From positions 31,782,201 through 31,846,200 of the forward strand of contig NC_030678.2 of assembly GCF_000004195.4 (NCBI RefSeq): a DNA stretch of 64,000 nucleotides, given 5' to 3'. The notes under the pieces are model-generated. The model saw only the letters and a list, made by a program, of their open reading frames with translations, made no database searches and was not told the origin of the DNA. This DNA is from Xenopus tropicalis. Taxonomy: Eukaryota > Chordata > Amphibia > Anura > Pipidae. This document shows positions 37,310-49,445 of the stretch, piece after piece. The stretch's first letter is position 1. Each line of letters opens with the position of its first letter. The position numbers and the translations under genes were made by a program.

Positions 37310-38360
37310 TTAAAGGACAAGTAAACCCTTGAAAAGCATAGGGCTAGAAGCTTATTTTATATACTGTACTTACTCTACTAGCCAAGACAATTAACATCAC
37401 TATAAAATTAATAATTCATGTTTTCAAAGTTGCCCAAAACAGCTCCCCATCTTGGATGGGGTTAGGAAATGTGCCAGTGACACTGCACATGCTCAGTGTA
37501 CTCTAGGTTGCTGTTGAGAAGCTAAGATTAGGGGTTGTCAGAAATCTTTAAAACATTAGCAGTAAGTGAGGTTACGTTGGTGATAGCAGCTGACTCTGCA
37601 GGGCTGACAATCAATTCTGTTGCTAAATGCAATGGTATTTATGCTGACATTTAAAGTGTATTTGAAAAAATTACTTGTAGCATGAACTGTATAATAAATA
37701 AATATATATAAATATATATCCTTGAGAAAGGTCCTGATGAGGACCAAAACTTCAGATTTGTTTTGCAATGTGCTTATAATAAAGACACTGAATTTTAATA
37801 AGAGTGTGCCAGTCAAATATATGTTGTATGTAATTGATTTCACTGAGCACCCCGCTATGCAAGATTTTTCAGGCAAGCAAGACTGTATGTATGTATGTAT
37901 ATATATATATTATATATACACACACACACACACCATGTGCTTTGAATCAGCAGAAAACAAGATAGGGAGCTACTGGGGATAACTTAGAGGGCACAGATCT
38001 TCCCTGCTAATGGGTTTTAGTGGCAGTCAGCTGGTACAAAAGCCCAGAATGAAGGTGTAGCATTTATATCCTAATTATTTGTTCAGCTTTACTTTACCTT
38101 GAAGTGAAAGTCTAAATAAATTACTAATCAGCCTTGTAGCATGAACTGTATAATATATACATGCACACTGTATATTGTGAGTCTGGCCCAGAAGACCAGA
38201 GCTTGTGCTTTGAATCAGCAGAAAATAAGATAAGGAGCTACTGGGGGCAACTGAGAATGCACAGATCTTTACTGCCAAAAGGTTTTAGTGGCAGTTGGCT
38301 GGAACAAAAGCCCAGAACTTATGGTGTAGCCTTATTTGTTGAGCTTTAGTTTTCCTTTAA
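37310..38360. mobile_element. TTAA-flanked MITE with internal tandem duplication and insertion
   Basis: TTAAAGGACAAGTAAACCC at the left and TTTTCCTTTAA at the right mark one element. Inside, the block starting CTTGTAGCATGAACTGTATA occurs at 37674 and again at 38133, and GTGCTTTGAATCAGCAGAAA occurs at about 37936 and 38206. The right half is therefore duplicated in tandem. The first copy is further split at about 37721-37880 by a microsatellite-bounded insert. Confidence 0.65.
37721..37880 (+). repeat. insert with GAGAAAGG-stem-ACC-AAAAC motif between TA microsatellites
   Basis: CTTGAGAAAGGTCCTGATGA then GGACCAAAACTTC forms a GGTCC/GGACC stem, followed by an AATAAAG signal near 37778. It is bounded by (TA)n on the left and TATG/TA/CA repeats on the right. 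It resembles the motif-bearing repeats at 7495, 10008 and 34911. Confidence 0.5.
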
Positions 38361-38900
38361 ATTAAAGTCTGAGCTCTTTAAAGGTTGTATCTGATAATGT
38401 CACGCTGATGAACTCATCCACTGACTCACTGACCCAAGGCTGCAAGTTACCTTCCAGTGTTCTATGCAGCCTTACTGGTTTCTGTTTAATTAATAATAAT
38501 TCCCATTATCCATTTACTCTGCCTGGTGAGTTTGTGCTAGTTATCTTCGTTTGACCTTTAAAAATAAATGCCACAAAATGCTATATTCTGTATATGGGGT
38601 TGATCAATTCTTTCTCTTTCTAAACGCCAATGAACAGTTTATCGGACTGTAGGGATCTGTGCTTCCTTATGCGCTTTTCCAGCACAGCAAATGTATACAA
38701 GATTTCATTCTTTTTCATCTTTTTTTAATTTATTTTTACACCTGGCAGCATTTGAGGACTCAAACTGCCTGTAATTTACCATGGCGACGCCTTCCAATAG
38801 CAGAAAACTGCATTAAGGCAACTGCAAAAGGATAGTGGATAGTCAGCTGTGCAGTAGCTCAGAGAATTCTGATCACTTTAAGCAACCCACACCCAGATAG
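38361..38900. other. ABR intron, no gene seen
   Basis: No feature recognised beyond AT-rich intron. Confidence 0.5.
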
Positions 38901-38961
38901 TCATATATATATATGACTATCTATATATATCTATATATATCTATATATATCTATCTATATA

Positions 38962-39011
<50 letters not shown>
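38901..39011. repeat. (TA)n / (CTATATAT)n microsatellite
   Basis: About 110 bp of TA with periodic 'ctatatat' units at the left and nearly pure TA at the right. Confidence 0.95.
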
Positions 39012-39015
<4 letters not shown>

Positions 39016-39926
39016 TAGATCTGCAGTTTCACACATTTCTTTACAAATAAGAACCACTGGGAGATGGAGTTTAACTGTGTGTTATTTACAGTGTCATCTT
39101 TTCAGTGGTACAATAAATTAGAAAACGACACAAAATCTATTGGGTCAGTAGATCTACGGGTATATAAGAAGCTCATTAAAACAATAAATACTTGAAAATG
39201 TCAGTTCCTTTTGTGACATCCCAGTGCTGCCATAAAATAGGAATTACTTGTAATGAGGTAATGCATTTATTATACTGGCATGCAGGGGGCACCCTATGCC
39301 TTCCTTTGCCTGAATCTCAGCAGTAACTACAGTATAGACTTCCCTATAAGATGGTATCAGCAGGAAGACTGGAAATGGCAGGGGGTGAGTTAACACTTGA
39401 TATTAAATAGACTGATTCATTGATGTGTATAAAAGGCTAACACATAGATAGCTGAGCGGCTATTGCTGCACTACCCCCCCCGCTCTCTGCATCAACCGCG
39501 GGTGCTGGGAGTCACAGTGCAGCAACAGCTACAAAGTCACAGGTTTGAGTCAAGTGGAGCTTAACAGAATTTAGCACAGGAGTTTCAGTATCGGAAAGGA
39601 TTTCTACTTTACAATAACACAGGCAGTGTTTACTCTCCACAAATATAATCAATCTCATGGAAAAGAGACTTCATGCAGTTTGCCTTACGCGGCCTTCCTT
39701 ATGCCATTCTAGCGGTACTGGATGGCTGCGTTTGACCCATTATATCAGCGCTTTTAGCATCAGGACCGCAGCTGTTTATGTCAGCAGGGAAATGGGGTCA
39801 TCTCAGTGTACTCAGTGCATGCAGTTAGTATGAGGAACAAGAAGGCTCCAAAAGAGAAATTAGCCATGATTCAACATAATGTTCTTTTATATAAGGTGCA
39901 GAGGACAGGCAGAGGACCACACTCAC

Positions 39927-39951
39927 CACCCTGGTCCTGCAGCCACTCCAT
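39927..39951 (-). CDS. candidate alternative first coding exon of ABR (MEWLQDQG)
   Basis: Minus-strand ATG GAG TGG CTG CAG GAC CAG GGT G is followed by a strong GTGAGTG donor at 39926-39920. The exon ends one base into a codon. That is exactly the phase needed to join the ABR exon at 28133, which begins with the last two bases of a codon; the junction would read MEWLQDQG-D-FNYGTD. This is the only in-frame ATG after a TGA about 140 nt upstream. The surrounding 39.9-40.5 kb contains no repeat family I recognise, unlike most of the window. Alternatives are an internal exon with an acceptor such as TTTGCAG near 39971, or chance. I do not remember this N-terminus in any ABR isoform, so the assignment rests on phase, donor quality and strand. 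Confidence 0.4.
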
Positions 39952-40064
39952 CAATTCCTGTGCAGAGTAAGGTGCCTGCAAACTGGCACCGTTAAATCCA
40001 TGCAATATCCTTATTGTAGATCCTGCTGGTACTTTCCCTTGTCTTCCCAGGAATCCAGGGACAT
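39951..40064 (-). promoter_or_regulatory. two upstream ORFs in the putative 5' leader of the candidate first exon
   Basis: If the 39951 ATG is a real start, its leader carries two short ORFs. uORF1 runs 40064-40011, 17 codons plus TAA, reading MSLDSWEDKGKYQQDLQ. uORF2 runs 40001-39951, 16 codons plus TGA, reading MDLTVPVCRHLTLHRN; its stop shares one base with the main ATG in a TGATG overlap. That arrangement is seen where downstream translation depends on reinitiation. The status depends entirely on the exon call. Confidence 0.25.
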
Positions 40065-40822
40065 ATCACGGAGAGAAGAGAAATCAAGATCTATCCCTGT
40101 CAGTTTTGTGCTCCTACGACTGAGAGATGAGCTTGCTTGCAAAGAGGGAGGGTGTAGATGGGCCAGGAGCCGGTCAATTACCAGCACAGGGGGCTCTCTT
40201 GGGGATGACTGTAAGTGTGTGTGTGTATGGGCGGTGATCTCTGGGAGGATGGGAATGGCTTATGGAATAGTACATGATGGATGTGGGATCAAGAGTAACA
40301 GTATTGGATTCTACTTAATGAGACAGCAGGGATTGTACTGTATTGCCTGGTTTTACTCCAGCCGTCACACAGTAGCTCGAGATGACAGGCATTCTCTGTC
40401 CTGCAGCCCTTGCCGGCTATGTATCTGTAAGGCCAGAGATTCCTACTCATTAGAGCAGCATGTAATACGGTTCCCGGAGCTTTCCAAGGTCCTCACATCA
40501 TTTCAGCTATTCCTGTTATAATGCACATAGACTAGCTCTGTCAGGAATAGGAAGGGTAATGAGTGCATGAGTCCTTAAGGGATGAAGTGTGTGGCAACCC
40601 AAATGGGCACTTCACTGAGCAGTCCAATAATGATCATGCTAATTCAGAAGGGAAAAGTGCAATAAAATACAAATGAGCCTTTGGAACCGTAAAAGAACAC
40701 ATTCCCTTTTGTATGCCAACACAATGGGATGAGTTTATAAAACACAGTATTTATTCCATGCTTGATAATTAGGGAGTTTGTTTAAGGGCTATGTTGTGAC
40801 TGCCTAATTATCTGCTAATCTT
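40065..40822. other. repeat-poor region upstream of the candidate first exon
   Basis: No interspersed repeat I recognise. Mixed composition with a short TG tract at 40214-40226. A 173-codon + strand frame at 40000-40521 has no domain, no conserved motif and lies antisense to the candidate exon leader; I treat it as chance. The position fits a promoter for the 39951 exon if that exon is real. Confidence 0.35.
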
Positions 40823-40825
40823 TTA

Positions 40826-41143
40826 GGGCTGTGGCAGACAGGGAAACTAGTCGCCTGCGACAAATCTCCCTTGTCGCGGGCGACTAGTCTCCTTGAAATA
40901 CCATCCCACCGGCGAGTATGTAAATCGCCGATGGGATGGCATATGCGGCGCTGCGATTTCCCTGAAATCGCAGAACTTTCCTCTCCAGGCAACTTCCCTG
41001 ATTTCGGGGAAATCGCGGCGCTGCATATGCCATCCCACCGGCGATTTACATACTCGCCGGTGGGATGGTATTTCGGGGAGACTAGTTGCCCGTGACTAGG
41101 GAGATTTGTCGCGGGCGACTAGTCTCCCCATCTGCCACAGCCC
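40826..41143. mobile_element. palindromic MITE, 318 bp, TTA target site
   Basis: TIRs GGGCTGTGGCAGACAGGGAA and its complement at the right (CCATCTGCCACAGCCC). TTA flanks both ends (40823-40825, 41144-41146). Most of the element folds on itself around about 40985. A 3-bp TWA duplication points to PIF/Harbinger mobilisation. Confidence 0.8.
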
Positions 41144-41146
41144 TTA

Positions 41147-42194
41147 GGCTGACGACCCACAGGGCGATCAATTGCCCGCAGTTAAATCTCGGCTATCGCG
41201 GGTGAATAATCTCCCTATTATTCCACCGGCAATAAAGTGAATAATCAGTGGAAAGCCATATGCGTTGCTTCTTATTTGTAAAGTCGCACAAAGTGTACTC
41301 CTGCAGGTAACTTTGCCCAACTTCGGAAACCGAAGCTATGCGTATGCCTTTCCACTGGCAATTCATTTGACAGTGGAAAGGCATTTCATGGAGATTAGTC
41401 ATAGTAACATAGTAAATTAGGTTGAAAAAAAGACGTACGTCCATCACGTTCAACCTTAATGCCTATATATAACCTGCCTAACTTCTAGTTGATCCAGAGG
41501 AAGGCAAAAACCCCATGTGAAGCCTCTCTAATTTGCTGCAGAGGGGAAAAGATTCCTTCCTGACTCCAAGATGGCAATCGGACCAGTCCCTGGATCAACT
41601 AGTACTAAGAGCTATCTCCCATAACCCTGTATTCCCTCACTTGCTAAGAATCCATCCAGCCCCTTCTCGAAGCTATCTAATGTATCAGCCAGTACAACTG
41701 ATTCGGGGAGGGAATTCCACAACTTCACAGCTCTCACAATAAAAAATCCTTTCCGAATATTTAGACGGAACCTCCTTTCTTCTAAACGAAGTGGGTGCCC
41801 TCGTGTCCATTGGAAGAACCTACTGGTGAATAAAGCATTAAAGAGGTTATTATATGATCCCCTTATATATTTATACATAGATATCATGTCACCTCTTAAG
41901 CGCCTCTTCTCCAGTGTAAACAGACCCAACTTGGCCAGTCTTTCTTCATAACTGAGACTTTCCATACCCTTTACCAGCTTAGTTGCCCTTCCCTGGACCC
42001 TCTCTAACTCAATAATGTCCCGTTTGAGCACTGGAGACCAAAACTGAACGGCATATTCTAGATGGCCTTACCAGCGCTCTGTAAAGGGGAAGAATAACCC
42101 CCTCCTCCCGTGAATCTATACCCCTTTTAATAGTCGCTCAAGGTAGCCAAGATTTAACTGCAGGCAACTAATCTCCCCGCGGGCCATTGCCCTT
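41147..42194. mobile_element. second palindromic MITE, split by a CR1 insertion
   Basis: The left half starts GGCTGACGACCCACAGGGCG; the right half ends CTCCCCGCGGGCCATTGCCC. The 'gcagttaaatct' block at 41180 pairs with 'agatttaactgc' at 42150. The two halves are separated by a 730-bp CR1 fragment. It sits directly against the preceding MITE. Confidence 0.75.
41401..42130 (-). mobile_element. 5'-truncated CR1 LINE inserted in a MITE
   Basis: The 139-codon frame 42031-41612 matches the C-terminal part of the 12691 copy (LKRDIIELERVQGRATKLVK through ESVVLADTLDSFEKGLDGFL). The 3' end is at 41401 (CTATGTTACTAT on the minus strand). TAGTC occurs on both sides (41396-41400, 42131-42135), consistent with a short target duplication. 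No catalytic RT motif is retained. Confidence 0.9.
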
Positions 42195-44365
42195 ACCCAA
42201 CAAATGCAGTTTTGCTGCATAAAAATATGGCCGATATCTAGCTCTAGCGGTGAGAAACACACATTATTAGGCTACATTTATTTAGCAGATTTCTGCAGGC
42301 TGTTTGGTTAAAAGGGAGGCAACAGCCCCAACCTGGCGTATATAACCCTGCCTGACATCATTGTAACCTCCCCAGCATCACTGCCCCACCCCCAATGCCT
42401 TCAGGCCTGCCCCCTTTGTTCAGGTTTAGTCACTGGCAAAGGTAGCAACCGCACTTAAAAGTACATTCCAGAAATCCTTCCTGGCTGTTTTGGAACTGCA
42501 AATCACAGCATCCTCCATGTCTGTTCCACATAATTTTCCAGATCATTCTTTCCAGCACTCAGTATTTACACAGACCAGGCAATGCAATCCATGACCGGAT
42601 GCAAACCACTAACTAAGCAAATTATGTGCATGAATAGTTATCTCTTAAAGCTTCACTTAAAAGCTTGGGTGTTTAAAGGATGCAGTGTCTCACAATAAAT
42701 TATAAATAAAGTGAATTCCAGTTAAGTGGGTATATTAATGGCTTAATAACCATCGTCACACAGCATTCTACTAACATAGAAAAATACTAAAGGGGAGAAA
42801 CTATGTTATGCCAATGTTTGCATGTAATAGAATGCTTTGAATTTTAGCCACTATATCACTGCAATGAGCCAATTTAGTTTAGAAGGCCAGTGATCTAGCT
42901 TAAAGATATTATAGGAATCAAAATGAAACAATTATAAATTAGAAAATAATAAAAAAAAATTGAAAGGAATATATTTTTTGTAAAGGTGAACTACCCCTTT
43001 ATTAGGAAGTATTATTGTTATTATTGTCTAGTTTGAACTGCATGTGAGCCAAGGAACGGGGCACAACAGATATTTCTGGGCACCTGTGGTCGCAGAGGGG
43101 TTAAGAGCACATTGTGGCCTTGCCGACTATTGATTTGTTTACCTCCCTTATCTCTCTGCAATGCTGCTTATTTCTATCATGCACTCTCCTTGCTACAGTG
43201 CAGGGAACAAAATAATCCCGAGCCTTCCCTAGGCACAAAGCATTATTGATTATAAGCAAAACCAATTGTACCATGGGACCAGAATGCTTCTGTTTTAAAG
43301 GAAGGAAGTTAAACACAACTTTCATAGTGGCCAGGATATAAAGTCTCTTCATGAAGGAAGTGAAAATTAAATGAAGAAGACTGCAGCCAACAAGGAAGAG
43401 TGCCACACAAATTCATCATTACTGGTTACTTTGGTTCTTCCACAACCGTATCAGCTTACACACCAATTTTATTAGGAACAGTATTACATTTTCCATAACC
43501 ATGGCTCCATTTAGGGTTCTTGGACAGTGGTATTAATAGACCATTCCCCATCTGGCATATGAACGCATTTATCCCTAACCCAGAGTGGCAGAATCAGTAC
43601 TATGCCCAATACAATTTGTGGTCCCTTTAATAAGTGTTCACTGCTTTGTGCAAATGCAAAAGTAGGACACAGCCTGACAATGCAGAAGAGTTAAAATACA
43701 CTTATTTAAATCACCATGAATTGCATCCATTCAGCAAATAATAATAGCAACATTGATCCAGTTATATTTAGGCACCCAGATCCCTCTGTGGCACTTTCTA
43801 CAAAAGCAAAATTGCCAGTGGAAAACGGAGAACACACATATTGTACATTAGGAGAAACCCACACTGAATTTCTACGTTCTATGGAAAGACCTGAAACCTG
43901 ATTATTTTGGCATCTTAGATAATGCTGCAACCCAACTACAGAATTACTTTTTTCAGGACAAATGGCAGCTTCTAATCTGTAATCAGCAAATGCCTAGGAG
44001 CATGTCACATGAATCAAAAGATTATAAAGACACAATGTTTTAGAAATATTGCAACAACTTAAGTGTGAATTACCATGGCAGGTACAACTTAGCGTCCATG
44101 TTGGTAAATTGCATGCAAGATGCTAAGCCTTTTTTTTTTTTTTTTCTTGTAAGGGAAGCATGAATGTCACAATACATTACTCAATACACTAAGGATGCTC
44201 TGAATTTGGTGCCCTGTGCACATTTCGGCAAACTGGTGCATTATGTTTAAAGGGACAGTACATTCCCTTTTTAACATGAACTCAATTAATAGGGCTTCTG
44301 TTGGACACACATTCTGCCTATTGTTTTAAATAAGAAATATCAATGATTTTTTGTTATTTCTGGCA
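42195..44365. other. intron or upstream flank, no gene seen
   Basis: The right end of a T2-type MITE (GGTGAACTACCCCTTTATTA) lies near 42985-43003. A T run sits at 44131-44146. No coding motif recognised. Confidence 0.5.
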
Positions 44366-44734
44366 TTAAAGTGATACTGACACGAAAAAAGTACTTTTTA
44401 AATTATGAATCTACATAAAAAGTTACCTATAGGTAATGTTGATCTTTTTTCACTGATAGGGCTGCTTTTATAAGCAATTGCTACTTGAAGTTCCTAAACC
44501 TGACTGTTTTGCCAACCTGACTGTCCCTTCTCAGCCTGTCAGTTATAGCTTCTAATGCTAACAGCCTACTGCTGCACAAATATGGCCGCCCCCTCATACA
44601 GAAACATCGGAGATCAGATAGGGAATGTAAAAGCATCAGGAAATAATTTTATGGCAAAATTATAAAGCTCATGCAAAGACAATGATATGATAGATGTAAA
44701 AAAGGTTTTGTTTCTGGTGTCAGTATCTCTTTAA
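44366..44734. mobile_element. complete 'agtgatactgacac' MITE with TTAA target site
   Basis: TTAAAGTGATACTGACACG at the left and GGTGTCAGTATCTCTTTAA at the right are complementary ends; TTAA is at 44366-44369 and 44731-44734. The interior has no coding frame. A partial copy lies at 33389. Confidence 0.85.
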
Positions 44735-47700
44735 ACAGGGGAAAATTTAAAAATGAAACTAAAGCCATATTCTACTTCCTCGTCCCAATAAGCAAAGTCA
44801 GACAAACCAGCAGCGCACTATTAAGTCGCTGTATAATGAGCTGCTCTTTATCTAAAATCATAATAATCTGTAGCTAGGGGAAGGGAGGGTGGCCTTTTCT
44901 GCCAACTATTCCATGGTAGGTATTGCATAGTGACTCAATAAAGAATACCCTAAATATATAATAGCAACATATCTACCCTGACTGTTTTTAAGTGCCAGGC
45001 CCTGCCCAGTCTCCCCTGGCACTTCCCCAACCACCACATTAAATTGCATAAAATTGCATTCCCCTGTACCTGGTGGAGAAATACAAAGCTGAGCAATGGG
45101 AACTGGCACCCATGCCATCCATGATCATGCACACTAAAAGTATGGCCCACTATCCATGACCGTGTGTCCACAATATTATATTCACCACCCACATGGGGAA
45201 GAGATGTGGCCAAATGTGGCAGCTGCCAACCAAACTGCACAGCTCTGCCTTTTACCACACAGCTCACTTTAATGCACTTCTATTCAAATTCATGAAGCTG
45301 GAATTGGGCAGGGAGTGTATAAGTTAAAAAAAACGATTACAATTAGTTGTTAGTTCCCCTTTAAAAAACTTTTGGTGTGCTTTTCAAAACCTGGTCACAC
45401 TAAGTGAAAACTTTAATGTGGCAGAGAATAACACTTTATTGTACAGCTTTAAATATCACTTAGTGACTAACTAGCAAATTACCATGCCTGTAAATTTCAT
45501 AGTATTTAATGAAGATGGGATTTTCAGTCAGGCTGATCAGGTTGCTGCAGCTCTGATAATTGCAGTTGCAAGTGGGACAAGGCCTGGACCTAGAGGTTCC
45601 TTTAAGTAAAATTAAATCTTCATACATTTTTCATTCATATTTTCACTTAAACCACAAATGCGTAAGGCTTTGCTCTATACGGAGTCTGACACTGTGCACA
45701 TTGGGTTTACAAATTAAATGTCATATGCACTTAGTTTTTCATAGGGAAATGGGAAGAACTTTAATGTGGAAACTCTCTGCTTGGATTGAGGTCAGCACTA
45801 CTAGTAGCTGTAGGCATTCCTGGCACAGCAGCAGGTATCAGTACTGGCCAAGTTGGCACATAATAACGTGACTGACTGTTGCTCACAGTAATTTATCGTT
45901 GTTTTGAAAAACAGTAATAAGTCTGGAGAAAAATTGTTCAAAGAGAAATGGATTTCACATTTAAACAGCCAGTTACACCTAAACCATGGACCAATTTTAG
46001 GACCAGGTTGACTGAAGCTCTCCAGATGTTGCTGGACTACAATTCCCATAACCCTTCTGACAGCCAGCCAGTGCTGACGCAGTAGTCATGTTTGTGTACA
46101 TATTGGACCTTCCTCTACCCATGGAGTGATATAATGCCCTCAAAATGTTCAACTCCTAATTGTCACTGAACAACCCCCCTGCATGACGGGCTTCTGCAAA
46201 ATAGTCACACAAAAAGGGCAGGAAGGGGGTTGTATAATCATAATCTAATTATCTACTAGGCATAGAACATATATGGAATAGCTCCAGTTTGCTTGCTTTT
46301 ATGTTTGTTATGAAATAACAAAAAAATATTTCTGGTAGGCAAAAAGTCAGATTAACACAAGCCCTATTTATTGCAACTCAAGTTGAACAAGGGTTTATAC
46401 TGCCCCTTTAAAAGGCGAGCAATAGACACACATGTACGGATGCCAAAGTTCTTCTGAAGAGTTTTGTGCTTCTACAAAATAGAAATACACTGTTTGTCTA
46501 TGCAAATGAAAGCCCTTTAAATTGGATATAACTGTTCCTTTTATAGCAAACAACCAAGCAAAAGCAATATTTACCTGCACTATCACTGAGAACCAGACGA
46601 CTTCTATAATGTCAGCCGCTGTCCCCTTGGAACTGTATAGTGCTCACAATGCAAATAATGTTGTATTGAAACTGACAGGTTCCCTATACCACAAGCAGTG
46701 TTTCATGGAGCATGGTATCAACTATACAGCAACGTTGCAGACCACAAACCATGCTGTGTGAAATAAACACTCACCTAATCAATATGGCAACTATTCAGGA
46801 ATACAAGTGACACTGAATATGCCCTTGTTCTCCATCACCAGCCAACATCATCAGAAACCATTAGTGCTAAAATAAAAGTGTGCTGCAGTCTTGCATGGCA
46901 CAAGTGTTGCTTGCAAAGCAGTTTGTGGGCATCTTAAGTCACACAGTGAAGAATATTAAAAGCAAATATCAAGCTCTACTTCTGTCCCATCTCTTTATGT
47001 TTTTGTATGGGTGTACAGTGTCCAGTAACATTCATTGCACTGTTCTATATAACATTTCACCTTTTTTCTACAAGTTTTCTTAATTATTTTAAAGGGACAG
47101 TATCACATTACAGCTGGTTCAATAAAAGGACACTGCACAGACAAAGCAACAAACTGTAGCTTTAGTCAGCATTAATTCCATCTTGCACTATGCACAAATT
47201 AGCATTAAAATTCATAATTTATTTATGCCCTCTATGGATACGGTTTCTCTTACTGTCTATATAGGATACCTCTGCCAAGGAAAACCTACACAAATACAAA
47301 GAAAGATTTTCTGGTTATACAATATAGCTCTCTTGTCCTAAATGACATTTTAAAGGGGAACCAAGAACTATATATGTGGTCTGGCAATGGGGTAAAATGA
47401 ATATATTTTCCTTTTAAAAGAAATGTTAAGGAGGTATGGTAACTATGCCAAGGCATATAACTAGGTAGACCTACTGGGAAAACCTTTGTGGGGTGGGGTG
47501 GGCAGCACAAAATACGAAATGCTCTGCTTATGGCAGAGGATATGGGCACCAGATGAGCTCTACCACTGGCCCACCGCCTTTTTCTGAAATGCTACTCCCA
47601 GGATCTAAAGAGCTAAAGAAACTGTAGTACAACAACAACAAAGGTGCAGGTAGGCAGGCAGCCTTCTGGCATTGCTATATTGCTGTCAGGAAGCTAGAGT

Positions 47701-49302
47701 GCATACGCAGGTGATAATGTCACTGTTACGGCTACATGTAAGGATTCCAATGCTGATTGACAGCCTCATTTTTTTTTCAAGTCTGATAAAAGCCACTGGC
47801 CCTGCAGTTTCCAGAAATATAAAGAAAGAAAATAAATATATACACAAAACATTATGGAGTGTTAGAAAGTGTTGATATCACTTTACAAATATGTATGCAG
47901 GGGTATGTGTACCAGTGGGCAGAATTAGGTTCATTTTGGTATTGTTAAATAGCTGCCAATAAACTGGTAATTACTGAGGGTAATTTATTACTACTGGAGA
48001 CTGAACTACTGCAAAAGCCCACTTTTGAACTGTTTTTTAGTGGCCAATGTAGGTGCCCTGTGGTTGACTGAGAAATAATTCCTGTCATAAGTTTAAGGAT
48101 AATCACAGGGCAGAATCCGTGGCATGGTAACTGCTGGTGCTAGTGTACATGGGCTAGGACCTACAGTCATGGAGGGGGTGTTATAATGCACCCATTCCAT
48201 CAATGGAGCTTGGCAGGCTGGCATGCATGAATTAGTGTTCAAACTGCAAGAGCCTATTGGCGTAACTATATTCCCCCCCACCCTCCTCTCTGTTTCTGGG
48301 TAAAGCTTCCCAGTGATGATGCAAAGTAGCCATGCTTGTAAGATACAGCTTTATGACCCTCTGTGGGAGCCAGAAGCTGACTCTGCTCTTACTGACTGTA
48401 AAGGCCCCTCACTGTGCTGCTGGCTCAGCACTGGGAAGTTCTCTAGTCCTGTGGTTAGTGGGAGCCGTAGATTTTACATTAATCCTTTCGTCCCCCTATT
48501 TTCTCACAGATAACTGAAGCATCCATCTGAGCTGTTTGTATTGCGGTATTCCCCAATGAGCGGCAAGGCCTTGTTGCCATGGCAATACAAGCCTGTGAGC
48601 AGGAAGATCATGGAGGCAATAATGATAAGTGATAATGAAAGAGTTGCTTCTCACAGGCAGCGCCTCGCTGTAGGGCAGTCTCTGAACAAAACACTCCTGT
48701 AGGTGACTAGGAAAATGTACCTTAAAGGACCATAATACATTCTTCAACCTACCATTGAAAAATACTTGACAGAACCTCTTTGGAATTGCTTGTTTGCTTC
48801 ACTTGGAAGCTTTGAAATCATATTTTTACAATTATCTTATCATGCCTGAGATACCGCCTGCAACGAACAGGAGGCAGATACATTGTTTTTGTTACATTAA
48901 AACAATAAGCAGAATACAAGTTAATTATAACTATTTACTAGGCACACCACTTATACTAAACTATAAAAAGATAGTCATTATTTTGTTTAAAATCTATATC
49001 TTATAAACAGATTACCACAAAACATTACAACAAAATAATACTTTATACTTGTCCATCACATGCTTACAATCTTACACATACAGACCAGGACTGCCCACAC
49101 TGGAGCCCACTGATCAGATCTGGCCCTCCAAAAGATTTTTATGGCCTCCAGTCTGCTCAAAGGCTCAATAGATTTCACTGTTTGACATTATAGTAATTTA
49201 ATCTGTCCCTTGAACATGTGATATGAGAACTGGTTGGCCAATTACATGTAATAAGATGGGCAGCGCTGATATAGACAATGATGCAAGAGTCTTGTCATCC
49301 CT
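44735..49302. other. intron or upstream flank, no gene seen
   Basis: 46030-46080 carries 'ggactacaattcccataac' of a degraded repeat. Several 'ttaaagg' MITE tips occur (near 47090, 47350). None of the ORFs in this 4.5 kb shows a recognisable motif or splice-bounded conserved frame. Confidence 0.5.
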
Positions 49303-49445
49303 TAGGGCCATGGCAGATGGGGAGATTAGTCGCCATCCCACTGACGAGAATGTAAATCACTGATGGGATGGCATACGCAGCCTTGAGAGGCCTTCTCACC
49401 GGTGGGATGGAATTTCGGGGAGATTAGTTGCCCACGACAAGGAAA
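49303..49445. mobile_element. truncated 'gattagtcgcc' palindromic MITE
   Basis: GGGCCATGGCAGATGGGGAG then ATTAGTCGCCATCCCACTG, ending CGGGGAGATTAGTTGCCC. It belongs with the copies at 25025 and 40826; the right terminal block is lost. Confidence 0.7.

Noticed and set aside
40000..40521. 173-codon + strand ORF
   Set aside because: No domain, signal peptide or conserved motif; antisense to the candidate ABR leader; the frame is open probably because the region has mixed composition.
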